From contig NZ_FTOB01000004.1 of assembly GCF_900156625.1 (NCBI RefSeq), forward strand, positions 496,001 to 560,000: a stretch of DNA of 64,000 bases, read 5' to 3'. Both the position numbers and the translations under genes were made by a program. The notes beneath the pieces were generated by a model. That model worked only from the letters and a program-made list of their open reading frames with translations, was not told where the DNA came from and did no database searches. This DNA is from Zobellia uliginosa. Its GTDB lineage: Bacteria; Bacteroidota; Bacteroidia; Flavobacteriales; Flavobacteriaceae. This document shows, in pieces, positions 1-8,906 of this stretch (position 1 is the first letter of the stretch; every line of letters starts with the position of its first letter).

Positions 1-617
1 CCATATGAGAACCGAACTAAACTCATAATTTTTTCACAAATAGTTCTACTTGGTTCTAAAACAAGTACATTGAATGGTAATAAATTTTGTTCTTTAGCGA
101 TTTCACGTTGTTCATTGTTCATCATCATTTCACCTATAAAAGAGCAAACACTTTTAGTTATATGGGGTTCAAAGTATCCAAGCCAAGTAGCTTCCACCAC
201 AATAGCATCTCTTATTTGACCATAATCTCCTTTAAATTCTTTGTTGTATGAGTGTGCTGTTTTACGATTCATTCCCATTTTGTGAGTTAAACCTGCTATT
301 TCTATTTCTGGCAGTACATTGCTCACTACATTACTAATTGTTCTTATTTTAGTGGTAAGTTTATTATTTGATTCTCCCTCTCTTCTTAAGACAACTAGGT
401 CAATGTCTTCTGAAAATCTTTCAATTATGTTGTAACATTTAGATAATGCTGTTCCACCTTTGAAAACTGTATCACTACCAATTTTATCATTGAATATTGT
501 AAAAAGTGCATATGTCACCCAATAGTCTTTTTCTACAAATATTGCGGGTATTTGCATTTGGTCAGATGTAAACTGTATAGCTTGTCTAAATAGCTTTTTG
601 TCTAGATGAAGTTTCAT
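1..617 (-). CDS. AbiEii/AbiGii-type nucleotidyltransferase toxin (3' end outside window)
   Basis: The gene reads leftwards off the window edge, so about 205 N-terminal residues are visible. The start is ATG at 617, overlapping the TGA of the upstream gene (ATGA). The nucleotidyltransferase signature is clear: GGTALSK at residues 54-60 followed by DIDL at 71-74, the G-S...DxD pattern of the polymerase-beta fold found in AbiEii toxins. Family knowledge: AbiEii proteins are the toxin halves of type IV toxin-antitoxin / abortive-infection systems, acting as nucleotidyltransferases on RNA or nucleotides. The preceding overlapping gene is the expected AbiEi-like partner. The C-terminal part is not visible, so completeness cannot be judged. 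Confidence 0.9.
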   Translation of the reverse strand, partial: MKLHLDKKLFRQAIQFTSDQMQIPAIFVEKDYWVTYALFTIFNDKIGSDTVFKGGTALSKCYNIIERFSEDIDLVVLRREGESNNKLTTKIRTISNVVSNVLPEIEIAGLTHKMGMNRKTAHSYNKEFKGDYGQIRDAIVVEATWLGYFEPHITKSVCSFIGEMMMNNEQREIAKEQNLLPFNVLVLEPSRTICEKIMSLVRFSY

Positions 618-1357
618 ATGATATTCCAGTTAGAAGCTTTAGTTAATACTTTTTTTACACCAGGGATCTCATATTTAGTAATTGGATTTAGGGATTCTTT
701 CAAGCTAATCGTTATTGATTTATTTTGTATTTCATCTAATAATGCACCTAATAAAGCTCTTGTAGATGGTGGATACTTTAAAGACAGTCGTATTAATTCT
801 TTTTTATCATCTAAACTTAATTTTCTAATTATTTCCAAAAACCTTAAACAAGATGTTTCTATGGTAGTGTCGGGTATTTTCTTTACATACTTAATTGAAT
901 CTAGAATCCGTAATAGAGGAATATTTTTTTTGGTAATTATATTTTTTTGTTTGATAAATGATATCGTGTAACGCTCTCGTTTGAATTTAGGACGTGTTTG
1001 ATTTTTTCCTATTTGTATTATATTACTAACTTGAGTTGTTAATCCTAGCTTATTATATATGCTATAGCCGGTTAGGTACCCAACCACTTTTCCATCTTCA
1101 TTTATTAAGTCTTTAACTATTTGTTCTTGACTAGGTTGAAGAGTACCGAAAGGGGTTTTTTCAGGCTTGAAGTACTTTCCTTTTGATAGTTTTTCAATTT
1201 TGCCTGAATTTACCATACGATTTAAGGCTTTGATAATAGCTTCTTTTTTGTTCACATCAATATCAAAGTCCTCATAGGTGAAGATATATCCTTTTGGTAA
1301 TCGGTCTATCGTATTTCTAATATATTCAGTTACTTTCAAAGTTTTTTGTTTATTCAA
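614..1357 (-). CDS. AbiEi-like antitoxin / DUF6088 family transcriptional regulator
   Basis: This 247-residue protein has an N-terminal winged-helix-like segment (about residues 5-65, with a KLSKGKYFKP beta-wing motif) followed by a domain containing GYLTGYSIYNKLGLTTQ, typical of AbiEi/DUF6088 antitoxins. It overlaps the downstream toxin gene by 4 bp, which implies translational coupling. The called start is TTG at 1357; a second in-frame TTG lies six codons later, and the first ATG is at about codon 48, too far in. Known for the family: AbiEi represses its own operon by binding inverted repeats near the promoter. A perfect inverted repeat lies 14 bp upstream (see 1371-1398), so autoregulation is inferred. 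Confidence 0.85.
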   Translation of the reverse strand: MNKQKTLKVTEYIRNTIDRLPKGYIFTYEDFDIDVNKKEAIIKALNRMVNSGKIEKLSKGKYFKPEKTPFGTLQPSQEQIVKDLINEDGKVVGYLTGYSIYNKLGLTTQVSNIIQIGKNQTRPKFKRERYTISFIKQKNIITKKNIPLLRILDSIKYVKKIPDTTIETSCLRFLEIIRKLSLDDKKELIRLSLKYPPSTRALLGALLDEIQNKSITISLKESLNPITKYEIPGVKKVLTKASNWNII

Positions 1358-1370
1358 ATCTAATAAAAAT

Positions 1371-1398
1371 GTCCAGTTTTTTAACTAATAAACTGGAC
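1371..1398. promoter_or_regulatory. Perfect inverted repeat upstream of the AbiE-type operon (candidate antitoxin operator)
   Basis: GTCCAGTTT (1371-1379) and AAACTGGAC (1390-1398) are perfect reverse complements separated by 10 bp. The element sits 14 bp upstream of the TTG start of the AbiEi-like gene. A TAnnTTTG-like box (TAGATTTG on the minus strand) lies right at the start codon, so either the transcript is nearly leaderless or the true start is a few codons in. Operator function is inferred from family behaviour. A terminator is less likely because of position and the short A/T flanks. Confidence 0.55.
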
Positions 1399-1483
1399 AA
1401 AAAAATAATTTATTTGGAAAGTAACACCTTCCTTTTTTTATTTATTGATTTTCAGAGTGCTATTTTTAGATGACGCCCAAAGT

Positions 1484-1664
1484 CAGTCTGTCTCAAAACC
1501 ACCTTTGATTTTGAATACATACGCAATTTGTGATATACGGCCTATCGGCCTGAAAGAAGGTTGGATTTTCATAAATATCCTTCTTTTTAATACCTGTGAT
1601 ATAGCACCTTTATGAGGCTTATATGAATTCGTTCCGTGGAGAATCAACGGCTTGAGCAAGGGTT
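1484..1664. repeat. Internally deleted copy of a mobile-element-like remnant (copy A)
   Basis: Two blocks match copy B at 10431-10945: the left block (1484-1580, including GTCTCAAAACC and GGATTTTCATAAATAT) and the right block (1617-1664, including CCGTGGAGAATCAACGGCTT). Between them copy A has only about 40 bp where copy B has about 370 bp. This fills most of the 328-bp gap between the AbiE pair and the next gene. No terminal inverted repeats or target duplications could be established by eye. Confidence 0.6.
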
Positions 1665-1685
1665 ACTGTTGTTATATGCTGGATT

Positions 1686-2816
1686 TTAATCGTTCGTATT
1701 TAGGTTAGCAATCAATTCTTCTAAACCATTAACAATTTGATCATACTTTTGTCGGTTATAATTTTCAAGTGAATTAATTACTAGTACCGCATAATTATTC
1801 AGCAATCGTGTTTGTTCAGGATTTATAAACCGGTATAGTGAAAGACTTTGATTATTAATGGCTATTTGTTCAAGCCAATTCTTCATTAGCTCATTCTCAA
1901 AGTGTTCAGCATTATTTTTCATCTCTATTAAAATTTCCTTCAGCATATTGACATAATAAGGTAATGCTTGATCTTTATTAAGCCGGATAAGCGTTTGAGG
2001 GCCAAATTCTTTTAATTTATTTATTGCAATAATCACGGACAAATTGCGCTTAACTTCAATAGTATCAGTTATCGCTGTTTCTGCTTTACTAAAAGCAGAT
2101 TTCGATTTACTGTCCGCATTCGTAACTTTTTCTTCTAGGCCGTCTATTTTATCTATTTGAGGTTGGGCATTATTTATTATGTCTAAGGCTTTATTGGCTC
2201 GTTCAGAAGCTTTATTAGCATCACTTTTAGCCATTTCAGAGTAAGCTTTTGCTTCTGATGCTCGTTTTGAAACATCAAGATTGAGCACAATTGGAATAAA
2301 AATCCCTAAAAAGCCAATTACTCCTATCCAAATGGAAACCCATGTATTGAGCCTATCAATATCACGGCCTACTTCCTCTTTGGTTCGATCAACCTCCTTT
2401 TCAACCTGTTTAGTAAGAAAATCAATATGGGCTTTCAGCTCATTAAGTTGTTTTTCAGTCAAGATGTAGTTGCCAGAGCTATCAGGTTTATTAGGTAATA
2501 TAAAAAATGGTTTTAAAGTAATTTCATCAATCGATAATTCTCGGTTATATAGGTATTTGTCTGTAAGGACAGTAGTTATCTGTTTTAATAATGAATCTGT
2601 CAGTTCTTGCTTTCTTGAGGAATCGGCACTGATAAAGACTACTTCCGGCAAAAGCGATCCATTTTGAACTTCATTTTCGATGGAGGTTTCAATTATTTCC
2701 GTAACTTCTTTTTGTTGCTGTAATTGAAGTTCATTTACATTATTCCTCCAAACTAATACTCCAATAGCACAAAGTGACAAAGCCACTAACAGTATTTTAA
2801 AAAATGTCCTCATCAA
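1686..2816 (-). CDS. Membrane-anchored coiled-coil protein, partner of the SMC-like ATPase
   Basis: I do not recognise a named family. The 376-residue protein has an N-terminal transmembrane segment or uncleaved signal (about residues 5-23), a second strongly hydrophobic segment (157-180), and between them a roughly 130-residue region likely outside the membrane. After the second segment comes an Ala/Lys/Glu-rich stretch (about 181-260) with heptad-like spacing, predicted coiled coil and probably cytoplasmic, then a helical C-terminal domain. Its start codon overlaps the stop of the upstream ATPase gene by 4 bp (ATGA), so the two are co-translated and likely act together. The arrangement (cytosolic SMC-like ATPase plus membrane effector) resembles two-component anti-phage systems; that role is inference. 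Confidence 0.75.
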   Translation of the reverse strand: MMRTFFKILLVALSLCAIGVLVWRNNVNELQLQQQKEVTEIIETSIENEVQNGSLLPEVVFISADSSRKQELTDSLLKQITTVLTDKYLYNRELSIDEITLKPFFILPNKPDSSGNYILTEKQLNELKAHIDFLTKQVEKEVDRTKEEVGRDIDRLNTWVSIWIGVIGFLGIFIPIVLNLDVSKRASEAKAYSEMAKSDANKASERANKALDIINNAQPQIDKIDGLEEKVTNADSKSKSAFSKAETAITDTIEVKRNLSVIIAINKLKEFGPQTLIRLNKDQALPYYVNMLKEILIEMKNNAEHFENELMKNWLEQIAINNQSLSLYRFINPEQTRLLNNYAVLVINSLENYNRQKYDQIVNGLEELIANLNTND

Positions 2817-5209
2817 ACTTTAATAGATTTATTTATCAGTTTATTGGGATAATAAACTGGAAACTTGTAAATAATATTATTGTATCCATCTGCTTTTGAA
2901 GCTACAGAATGTGGAAATAGTTTTGCAAATGCAGTATCATGTTTAGACCTTTTCTCACTAAGTACTTTGACCGCACTCTCGAATATTAGTTGATCATGTG
3001 TAAAAAGAATCAACTGTAATGGTAATTCAGGGGTGAAATCTCCAAACATCTTGAACAAAGCTTCAATGAATGTTTCCACAGTAGCACGATTTTCGAAATC
3101 GCTTGCGTAAAAAATATCATCAAGAACTAACGGTAGGTTGATTTGTGTATTTTTTCTCGAGGCAATAGCAATTGCAATGCCTACCATTGTAGAAAATAAC
3201 CGGTAGTGAAATGTATTTAGAATCTTTCCGACTGCCTGTGGTTCTATGTTCTGGTTCTTAGGCTTTATCTGTGCAGTAATGACTTCACTGAGTATCTCTC
3301 CGGTTTCTTCATCATACTCATCTGGTACTTTGGAAATGATTAAATCAATATTCCGATTATCCATTTTAAAGTACGTTTCAAGCACTTCTTCCACTATCAG
3401 CTTTATGGGATTAAAGGCTACATTGACTGCTTCATTTATTTTGAGGGAAGCGTGTTTCTCGTACTCCTTAGTGGCTTCCTTTATTTCGTTAAAAAGAGAC
3501 TGAATCTTTTCAAGTTCTTCCACATTTTTTTGTTCTGTAGTAATTACCTGATTGGCTGTCCGGACTTGAGCTTCAAAGTCGGTGACTTCCTTGTTTAATT
3601 CAATAATCTGTTCAGTAACACTTTTAGTCTGCGTTTTACTTTTAATAAGATCATCAATTTTCTGGAGCTCACCATTCCTTTCTTCAAAAAAATCCGTTGT
3701 CTTTGATTCTATCTCTGATATGGAGTTAAGAAATTCAGAGTGTCTTTTTAAAAGGCCTGCAACATACTTGCTTTTGTCTTTTAAGTAATTCGGATTTTCT
3801 TCAAAATTTGAAATATCAGTAAAGAAGTCATTCGCCAAAAGATTTGATAAATAGCCTAAAAAGATACTTTCTTTTTGATTTAATTCGGAAAGTTCAGCTT
3901 TATCTTTCAGAGCCCCCATTTCTCGTGTGATAGCATTTTTCAGGCTGTTCAACTGGGAATAAAAATGAGTGATTAATTCTACGATATCTCCTTGCGCTTT
4001 TTGAACTTTTTGTGCAGCCTCATTAAGGCTTTTAATCCTTTCAATACGCAGATTGACACTTGACTTTATTTCATCTTTCTGGGATTTTGAATTTTCGCAG
4101 AATGGGCAGTTTTCATACTTATTCAAAAGTTCCTTACCAAGATTTAGAAATTGTAGCTCATTTAAACCTGCGCTTTTTACCTGTTTGGAAACAAAGTCGG
4201 TGTAGGCATTTTCAAATTGTGTTTTAGATTCCTTTATACGGTTATTGAGTGACGGCAATGAAAAACGATTTTGCTTTAATTGTCCCAATGTTTCAATCAA
4301 ACCTTTAATAGCGTTTTCCTCTGGATTTGCTTTTTGATTTTTTTTAAGCTGTTCAAGCTTTACTTTTCTTTCCGCTATTGCCTTATTGTTCGTTTCAACT
4401 ATTTGTTTCTGAGTTTCAATATTTTTTTTGGAAGCGTTGATACCCTTACTTTCTTTATACCGCCTATACAGTACAAATGCCTTTAGACGCTTATTAAATT
4501 CAAGCAAATCTTCTAAACCAATACTTTTTGCTATTTGATTGTGAAATGAACGCAGAACATTTTTTTCATAATTCAATTGCCCATTTTCATAGACATCATA
4601 ATCGCTTATAAAATGAGTGTTTGGGTTAATCCTTCTCTTTACTGATTCTGGGATGTTCGGTGATTCTTGCAGGTCCAACTTTTTGTCCACCGTTTCAAGA
4701 ACACAAAAGGTATTTTCAATGCCGTTTTCAAAGTGTCCTAAGAAAAGTCTGTATCGATCTTCATTTCCTTTTTCGAAATGTCTCAGTTGGGCCTCACCTA
4801 TAGCATCGCAATACACAAATTCAATAGCATCATACAAGGATGATTTACCTGTAGCGTTACCGCCAAGAATAACCATACTTTGGGGTTCGTCTTTTTCGTT
4901 TACCAAATCAACTCCGAAAGGCAACTCACTTTTCGGAAACCCTCTGACAGATTTTAACCGTATTGATTTAATACGCAGGTCAATTCCTTTCCATTTCTCT
5001 ATCTCGTCCTCTCCTTGTTCTTGAATAAATTCAATATCGGGTTTCTGGTTCTTGTATTGCTCATAGTAATTTTTGACGTTGTCAAAAAAGGATGTTTTGT
5101 CACTAATATTGAGGTCAGGATTTGCAGCAAAGACATAGGCTATAACATTATCCTTTAGTTCAGGATAAGTCACTAATTCTTTTAAAAATTCTTCTTTGCT
5201 CTTTATCAT
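2813..5209 (-). CDS. SMC/RecF-like AAA ATPase with zinc-hook-type CxxC
   Basis: This 798-residue protein has an N-terminal 80-residue extension, then an ABC-type head: Walker A GGNATGKSS at about residues 116-124. Long coiled-coil arms follow, with one CPFC motif near residue 368 in the middle, as in Rad50/RloC-type zinc hooks. The C-terminal half-head carries Walker B LPLVLDDIF near residue 694 and a switch-histidine segment LILFTHDQ. Known for this superfamily: two heads sandwich ATP and the proteins act on DNA or serve as sensors in defense systems. It is co-translated with the membrane protein downstream. No attached nuclease domain is evident, so it is not a classical RloC or an OLD nuclease. 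Substrate and phenotype are unknown. Confidence 0.88.
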   Translation of the reverse strand: MIKSKEEFLKELVTYPELKDNVIAYVFAANPDLNISDKTSFFDNVKNYYEQYKNQKPDIEFIQEQGEDEIEKWKGIDLRIKSIRLKSVRGFPKSELPFGVDLVNEKDEPQSMVILGGNATGKSSLYDAIEFVYCDAIGEAQLRHFEKGNEDRYRLFLGHFENGIENTFCVLETVDKKLDLQESPNIPESVKRRINPNTHFISDYDVYENGQLNYEKNVLRSFHNQIAKSIGLEDLLEFNKRLKAFVLYRRYKESKGINASKKNIETQKQIVETNNKAIAERKVKLEQLKKNQKANPEENAIKGLIETLGQLKQNRFSLPSLNNRIKESKTQFENAYTDFVSKQVKSAGLNELQFLNLGKELLNKYENCPFCENSKSQKDEIKSSVNLRIERIKSLNEAAQKVQKAQGDIVELITHFYSQLNSLKNAITREMGALKDKAELSELNQKESIFLGYLSNLLANDFFTDISNFEENPNYLKDKSKYVAGLLKRHSEFLNSISEIESKTTDFFEERNGELQKIDDLIKSKTQTKSVTEQIIELNKEVTDFEAQVRTANQVITTEQKNVEELEKIQSLFNEIKEATKEYEKHASLKINEAVNVAFNPIKLIVEEVLETYFKMDNRNIDLIISKVPDEYDEETGEILSEVITAQIKPKNQNIEPQAVGKILNTFHYRLFSTMVGIAIAIASRKNTQINLPLVLDDIFYASDFENRATVETFIEALFKMFGDFTPELPLQLILFTHDQLIFESAVKVLSEKRSKHDTAFAKLFPHSVASKADGYNNIIYKFPVYYPNKLINKSIKV

Positions 5210-5232
5210 ATCTGTTAATTCTTAGCTTGCAT

Positions 5233-5362
5233 ACAACGGTGGCAATATGCGGAGGCTGGGATTTCGAAGCACGTTCCTATCAAACCGTTGTGATTTTGAG
5301 TAAATGCACAAAGGCTCAAATTCGCTACATCGCCCAGCTTACGTATATTGCGTGTTGGCACC
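5233..5362. repeat. Long imperfect palindrome between single-gene units
   Basis: The left arm begins ACAACGGTGGCAATATGCGG and the right arm ends CGTATATTGCGTGTTGGCACC. The inner segments GGCTGGG and CCCAGC pair, as do GCAATATGCG and CGTATATTGC, with mismatches. The architecture (outer short conserved ends, long imperfect stem, unpaired middle) resembles integron attC sites or related cassette-end elements, but the canonical 7-bp core sites are not matched. Confidence 0.45.
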
Positions 5363-5375
5363 TGTGCTTTATTGA

Positions 5376-6602
5376 TTAAGGTAAATGAAACATCTGTAAA
5401 GCCATTTGAATCTCCTTATTTGGGTCATCAGGTAATGAAAATCTATAATTTGTCCAGTTATTATCACTTGCTGCTTTTTCACTAATATAATTTGGATGAT
5501 TTTTAATCGCTTCTTTAGATGTGTCAAGAACTGATGTGAAATTCTTATTGCTTACAAAGATTACTACTGAAGTTTTCGAATCACGCCATGTCAAATAACC
5601 AAGCAACTGGTCAATTGTACTTAAAAATCCCTTTTCGCCTGTCCAAAACTTGCATTCTGCAACGAATACAACAGAGCTATCATATCGTAATTGAATATCC
5701 GTTTTTCCAGTTTTGTTGAAAGTCTCACCGCTAGCACTTCCAAATTCAAAATTTGGGTCAAGCGTTAATAAAATATGGTCTCGTAAATGCTCTTCATATT
5801 TTCCAGAATATACTGATGGTAATCTTTCAAAATTCTTTCCTACATCATTTATGATTTTTAGAATTTTAAAGTAATTATCATTATCCAAGGTTGGTTCTGG
5901 TTTAAATCCTTTTGAGTGAACTACTGGTCTAACCTGAATTTTCTGTTTAAGTTTTGGTTGTGGAACTGCAAAAGTTTGTGATGTATTACCTTTCTTTTTT
6001 ATTGGTACTCCAAGTGAAGAAAGAAAGTCTGATTTTTGTGCTATTTGTTGTCTTCGAGAATTCAAAGTGGAGCGTATAAAACCTTCTAAAGAATTGTTAT
6101 AACCTTCAATATCACTTTTTAAAGCTTGATAAGAACCAAAAATATACCTTACTGAATCATCATATGACCGTTTAATTTTCTCAGGGTCATTATAGAAATT
6201 AACATACTCTAACACTATCGTTCGTGAACTTCTGTCTATTTGGATTTCATAACCCGCCATTGTAGTCCATGAGCTTGGTCGAAATTTTAAAAGGTCAATC
6301 GAACCCGAATATGGAATGTGGTAAACAATTATATCTTTCTTAAAAGATTGATTTGGATTCGTAATCATAAACTCTCCAGGGAATCTACTTGCATGAATTT
6401 CTCTTTCATAAGTATCAGCATATACTTTATCTGTATGAATCTCTGGAATATCAAGTGTGAATTCTGATTTCAAATATTCAACATATTGTTCCTCCCCGAC
6501 GTTAAGAATATAATCTTCGGTTTCAGATTCAATTCTTTGTTTTAATTCATGTCTTTTACTTCCAAGTAAATTATCGAGTCTATCTTCAGCGTATATTTTC
6601 AT
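5376..6602 (-). CDS. PD-(D/E)xK nuclease-like protein
   Basis: This 408-residue protein has an N-terminal region of unknown fold (1-240) and a C-terminal nuclease-like domain. Around residues 298-320 a D in GKTDIQL is followed by FVAECKFW, giving the D...ExK catalytic pattern of PD-(D/E)xK nucleases. A conserved-looking Q (QLLGYLTWRD) follows, as in Mrr/RecB-like enzymes. It stands alone between two palindromic spacers, with no methyltransferase or ATPase partner, so it is not an obvious restriction enzyme of a named type. A role in defense or DNA processing is inference from the fold and the neighbourhood. Confidence 0.7.
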   Translation of the reverse strand: MKIYAEDRLDNLLGSKRHELKQRIESETEDYILNVGEEQYVEYLKSEFTLDIPEIHTDKVYADTYEREIHASRFPGEFMITNPNQSFKKDIIVYHIPYSGSIDLLKFRPSSWTTMAGYEIQIDRSSRTIVLEYVNFYNDPEKIKRSYDDSVRYIFGSYQALKSDIEGYNNSLEGFIRSTLNSRRQQIAQKSDFLSSLGVPIKKKGNTSQTFAVPQPKLKQKIQVRPVVHSKGFKPEPTLDNDNYFKILKIINDVGKNFERLPSVYSGKYEEHLRDHILLTLDPNFEFGSASGETFNKTGKTDIQLRYDSSVVFVAECKFWTGEKGFLSTIDQLLGYLTWRDSKTSVVIFVSNKNFTSVLDTSKEAIKNHPNYISEKAASDNNWTNYRFSLPDDPNKEIQMALQMFHLP

Positions 6603-6627
6603 ATTGTAATGTTCTTTCCTAGCATTG

Positions 6628-6720
6628 GTGCCAACGGCCCGGGACTAGGCCCTGCGGATGCGCAGCAAACGCGTTAAGGGTCTGGGCTGCGCATCCGTGG
6701 GGCTTATCCCTTGTTGTGTT
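6628..6720. repeat. GC-rich long palindrome (cassette-end-like), first of two in tandem
   Basis: GGATGCGCAGC and GCTGCGCATCC pair around an 18-bp centre, and the stem extends outward with mismatches to GTGCCAACGG on the left and TTGTTGTGTT on the right. It is far more GC-rich than the adjacent AT-rich gene. It is followed at once by a second such element at 6794-6902. Confidence 0.55.
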
Positions 6721-6793
6721 TCGTTTTCCTTCGGGAGGTCTCTACGGTTCTCGGAGGTCGCTCCCTATATTTTTGCGCCGCCCTTCCCGGGCC

Positions 6794-6902
6794 GTTGTGG
6801 CGTATTGAGCGCACCGGGAATCGAAAAAAGGTATGGGTACGGAGTGTTGCCCGTCTTGCTTTTTTCGATGTAGGGACGCGGCCGAAGGCAATTCGCCACA
6901 AC
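6794..6902. repeat. 109-bp palindrome with perfect GTTGTGGC/GCCACAAC ends
   Basis: Outer ends GTTGTGGC (6794-6801) and GCCACAAC (6895-6902) are perfect complements. Inner arms ATCGAAAAAAG and CTTTTTTCGAT also pair, and GTATGGG faces CCCGTC. The whole unit can fold into one long imperfect hairpin. It ends exactly where the 490-bp direct repeat begins. Open reading frames drawn through it are low-complexity artefacts. Confidence 0.6.
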
Positions 6903-7386
6903 TAATGGATATACGGCATTTGCCACGTAACCACCATATTTGGTATAAATCTTATACTTTTTTTCGACTATATATGATATAGGGCGTAATAGCACTGTTC
7001 CTGATTTTGTGAAAATACGGATGCTTAAACGGCATGCTACAAATATCTCCGTTTTGAAGGTTACCGCCTTACGTAAAAGCGTAATCCCCAAAAAAATGTA
7101 GCTAAAATCTTAAGGAAAATTAGTGCTGTAATCCATAGGGCCATTTTCACGCAATCCCCAACATCCTTTTCCTACAGAACTTTAAATATCGCAAAATGGC
7201 CCTACAAAAAAGAAGGGCCCAGATCTATATGAAGGGCTTTTCGATAAAGCGTAGGAATTTATAGATGTAGGGCCTTAGTTATGAATTCTTTAAAAAAAAA
7301 CACCTTCTATTTGCTGCCCTTATAAACTACTGGGGTGAAACCATAAATAATCGTAATAAGGCCAAAAATAAAAGTCAAACGATTAC
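6899..7386 (+). repeat. ~490-bp non-coding direct repeat, copy 1
   Basis: From GGATATACGGCATTTGCC to AATAAGGCCAAAAATAAAAG this segment aligns along its whole length with 17269-17771, same orientation, with scattered substitutions and one divergent ~60-bp stretch. A strongly conserved internal block includes GATAAAGCGTAGGAATTTA. No ORF is conserved between the copies, so the conservation is at nucleotide level. It lies just beyond the 3' end of the gene at 7426-8088. Confidence 0.8.
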
Positions 7387-7425
7387 ATCCCGATCGCTTT
7401 GCCGGGCTCCGTGGGTCGTATGGGT

Positions 7426-8088
7426 TTAATAGCGGTACATTTCCAAATCGATGAAGTCCTTTATTTCCGATAGTTTGATCAGGTCTTCTATGTCAACGGT
7501 ACTCCAGGTTTCCCTAAAGGTCTCATCCCCGCCTTCGGCGTCCAAATTTGTGTTTTCCTTGATCAATTTCTTTTGGGTCAGGAAGTTGATACTCGTTTCC
7601 TTATTCGTAACGGGGCCACGATTACTGCTGGAATCGTAGCCGATCAATTCAAAACCGGAGTTTTGAAACCGGAAGGTATACACCCAAGATCCATACCTGC
7701 CATGACTGTAATGTATATACAGTTTTCCATTTTTGATTTCAATCCATAATTCGGGAGGATAGTACACCCCGCCATCTTCATTTTCCGACGAAAAGCAGGC
7801 GTAATTTTTATCGGCAAGCCGATAAGCTTTATCCGTTTTGAACAAGACCAGGATCCCACGTCGATTTCTGTCCACTTTCTTGCCAAAGCGGTTGGTGACC
7901 ACCTGGGCGCTATCGGTCTTTTTGATGATCAGCACACAATCATTCAATCCATCTTCATTTAGATCCCCATGGAAGCTTTCAAATTCCGTATATCCTTCGG
8001 GAATAAAATCGGAAGCTTCCTTATCCTGTGCGCTACACACGGTAAGTGTCAGAAGAAAAAGGGGTATTATTTTTAAAAATCCGTTCAT
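7426..8088 (-). CDS. Secreted FG-GAP-like hypothetical protein
   Basis: The 220-residue product begins with a signal peptide (about residues 1-20, ending CSAQ) and is likely periplasmic. Residues 41-55 contain HGDLNEDGLNDCVLI, the DxNxDGxxD calcium-loop pattern of FG-GAP/VCBS-like repeats. A second half with WIEIKNGKLYIHYSHGRYGSW suggests a beta-rich fold. No catalytic motif is recognised. Base composition is richer in GC than the AT-rich neighbours, closer to the core genome. The gene has no operon partner that explains its role; the next gene, in the same direction, is another envelope-type hypothetical protein. Confidence 0.7.
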   Translation of the reverse strand: MNGFLKIIPLFLLTLTVCSAQDKEASDFIPEGYTEFESFHGDLNEDGLNDCVLIIKKTDSAQVVTNRFGKKVDRNRRGILVLFKTDKAYRLADKNYACFSSENEDGGVYYPPELWIEIKNGKLYIHYSHGRYGSWVYTFRFQNSGFELIGYDSSSNRGPVTNKETSINFLTQKKLIKENTNLDAEGGDETFRETWSTVDIEDLIKLSEIKDFIDLEMYRY

Positions 8089-8158
8089 TGGGCATTCAAA
8101 GTAGGGCAGTGGGCCCTTATTGTCCTCACGTGTTCGTGTATGACGGGCTTGCCATGGC

Positions 8159-8704
8159 CTATTCGTCGATGATTTCGTTCAGGCCTTTCTTAAATTTTTT
8201 AAACCGCTCCGGCATTTCCAAAAAGGGTTCCAGGGTAAAACTAAAAGTACGGTCTCCATCAAAAAGCCAGTAATTGTCATTTAACCGTCCTTCCTTGGTC
8301 GTGATATGCTGTTCGGGGGTATGGTTGACGGAAAATTGATTTTTCCCTTCATCGTACCAAATGCCCATCACACGTAAATCGTTTTCGCTTGCATAGGTAA
8401 GTTTTAAACGGGTTTGGAGATTATTGTTTACCGCCTCAATACCAAAGTCCTTGATGGGGAAAGCGTCCAGGTCCCTTGCCCAAGTATATGCGCCCGCTTT
8501 TGGATCGCTTAACTTTTTCCATTGTTCCGAAACCAATATGGAGTCGCTTTCCGATTGCATAACCGTAAATAGGTTTTCTTGGACAATTTCTATTTCCCGA
8601 CTCTTGGGATCTATGGTAACGGTAGTCGTATCGGCGGCAATTTGCCCACCTTCAGTCTTGAAAAAGGAACTTAAAACGAAGAAAAGTATTTTTACGGTTT
8701 CCAT
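8159..8704 (-). CDS. Hypothetical protein, possibly secreted
   Basis: I chose the ATG at 8704 (METVKILFF) over an upstream start because the added 29 residues are a charged, low-complexity run and the internal start gives a hydrophobic signal-like N-terminus. The 181-residue product has no recognised domain. It contains a beta-rich middle and ends with an acidic tail (NEIIDE). The name of the family is unknown to me. It lies 70 bp upstream of the FG-GAP-like gene in the same direction, and the pair may be co-transcribed. Confidence 0.6.
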   Translation of the reverse strand: METVKILFFVLSSFFKTEGGQIAADTTTVTIDPKSREIEIVQENLFTVMQSESDSILVSEQWKKLSDPKAGAYTWARDLDAFPIKDFGIEAVNNNLQTRLKLTYASENDLRVMGIWYDEGKNQFSVNHTPEQHITTKEGRLNDNYWLFDGDRTFSFTLEPFLEMPERFKKFKKGLNEIIDE

Positions 8705-8906
8705 TTTTGGATTTAGGGCCGCCCCAATGATTTTTTTACGACCTTGTCGGGCGGGCGGGTTTTGATTTTTACTTTTTTGTTGCAAAGCCAAAATTAAATA
8801 TTTCGCTGTCGCGTAATTTTCAATTTAGCGGACTTTATAAATATACAGTACCCTTCGATTTAGGATGGAAGTCCGCATTTCGTTCAGGTTTTGTCGGCAG
8901 TAGTTG

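Noticed and set aside
6658-7091. Several overlapping ORFs on both strands
   Set aside because: They run through the two palindromes and the direct repeat, with low-complexity translations.
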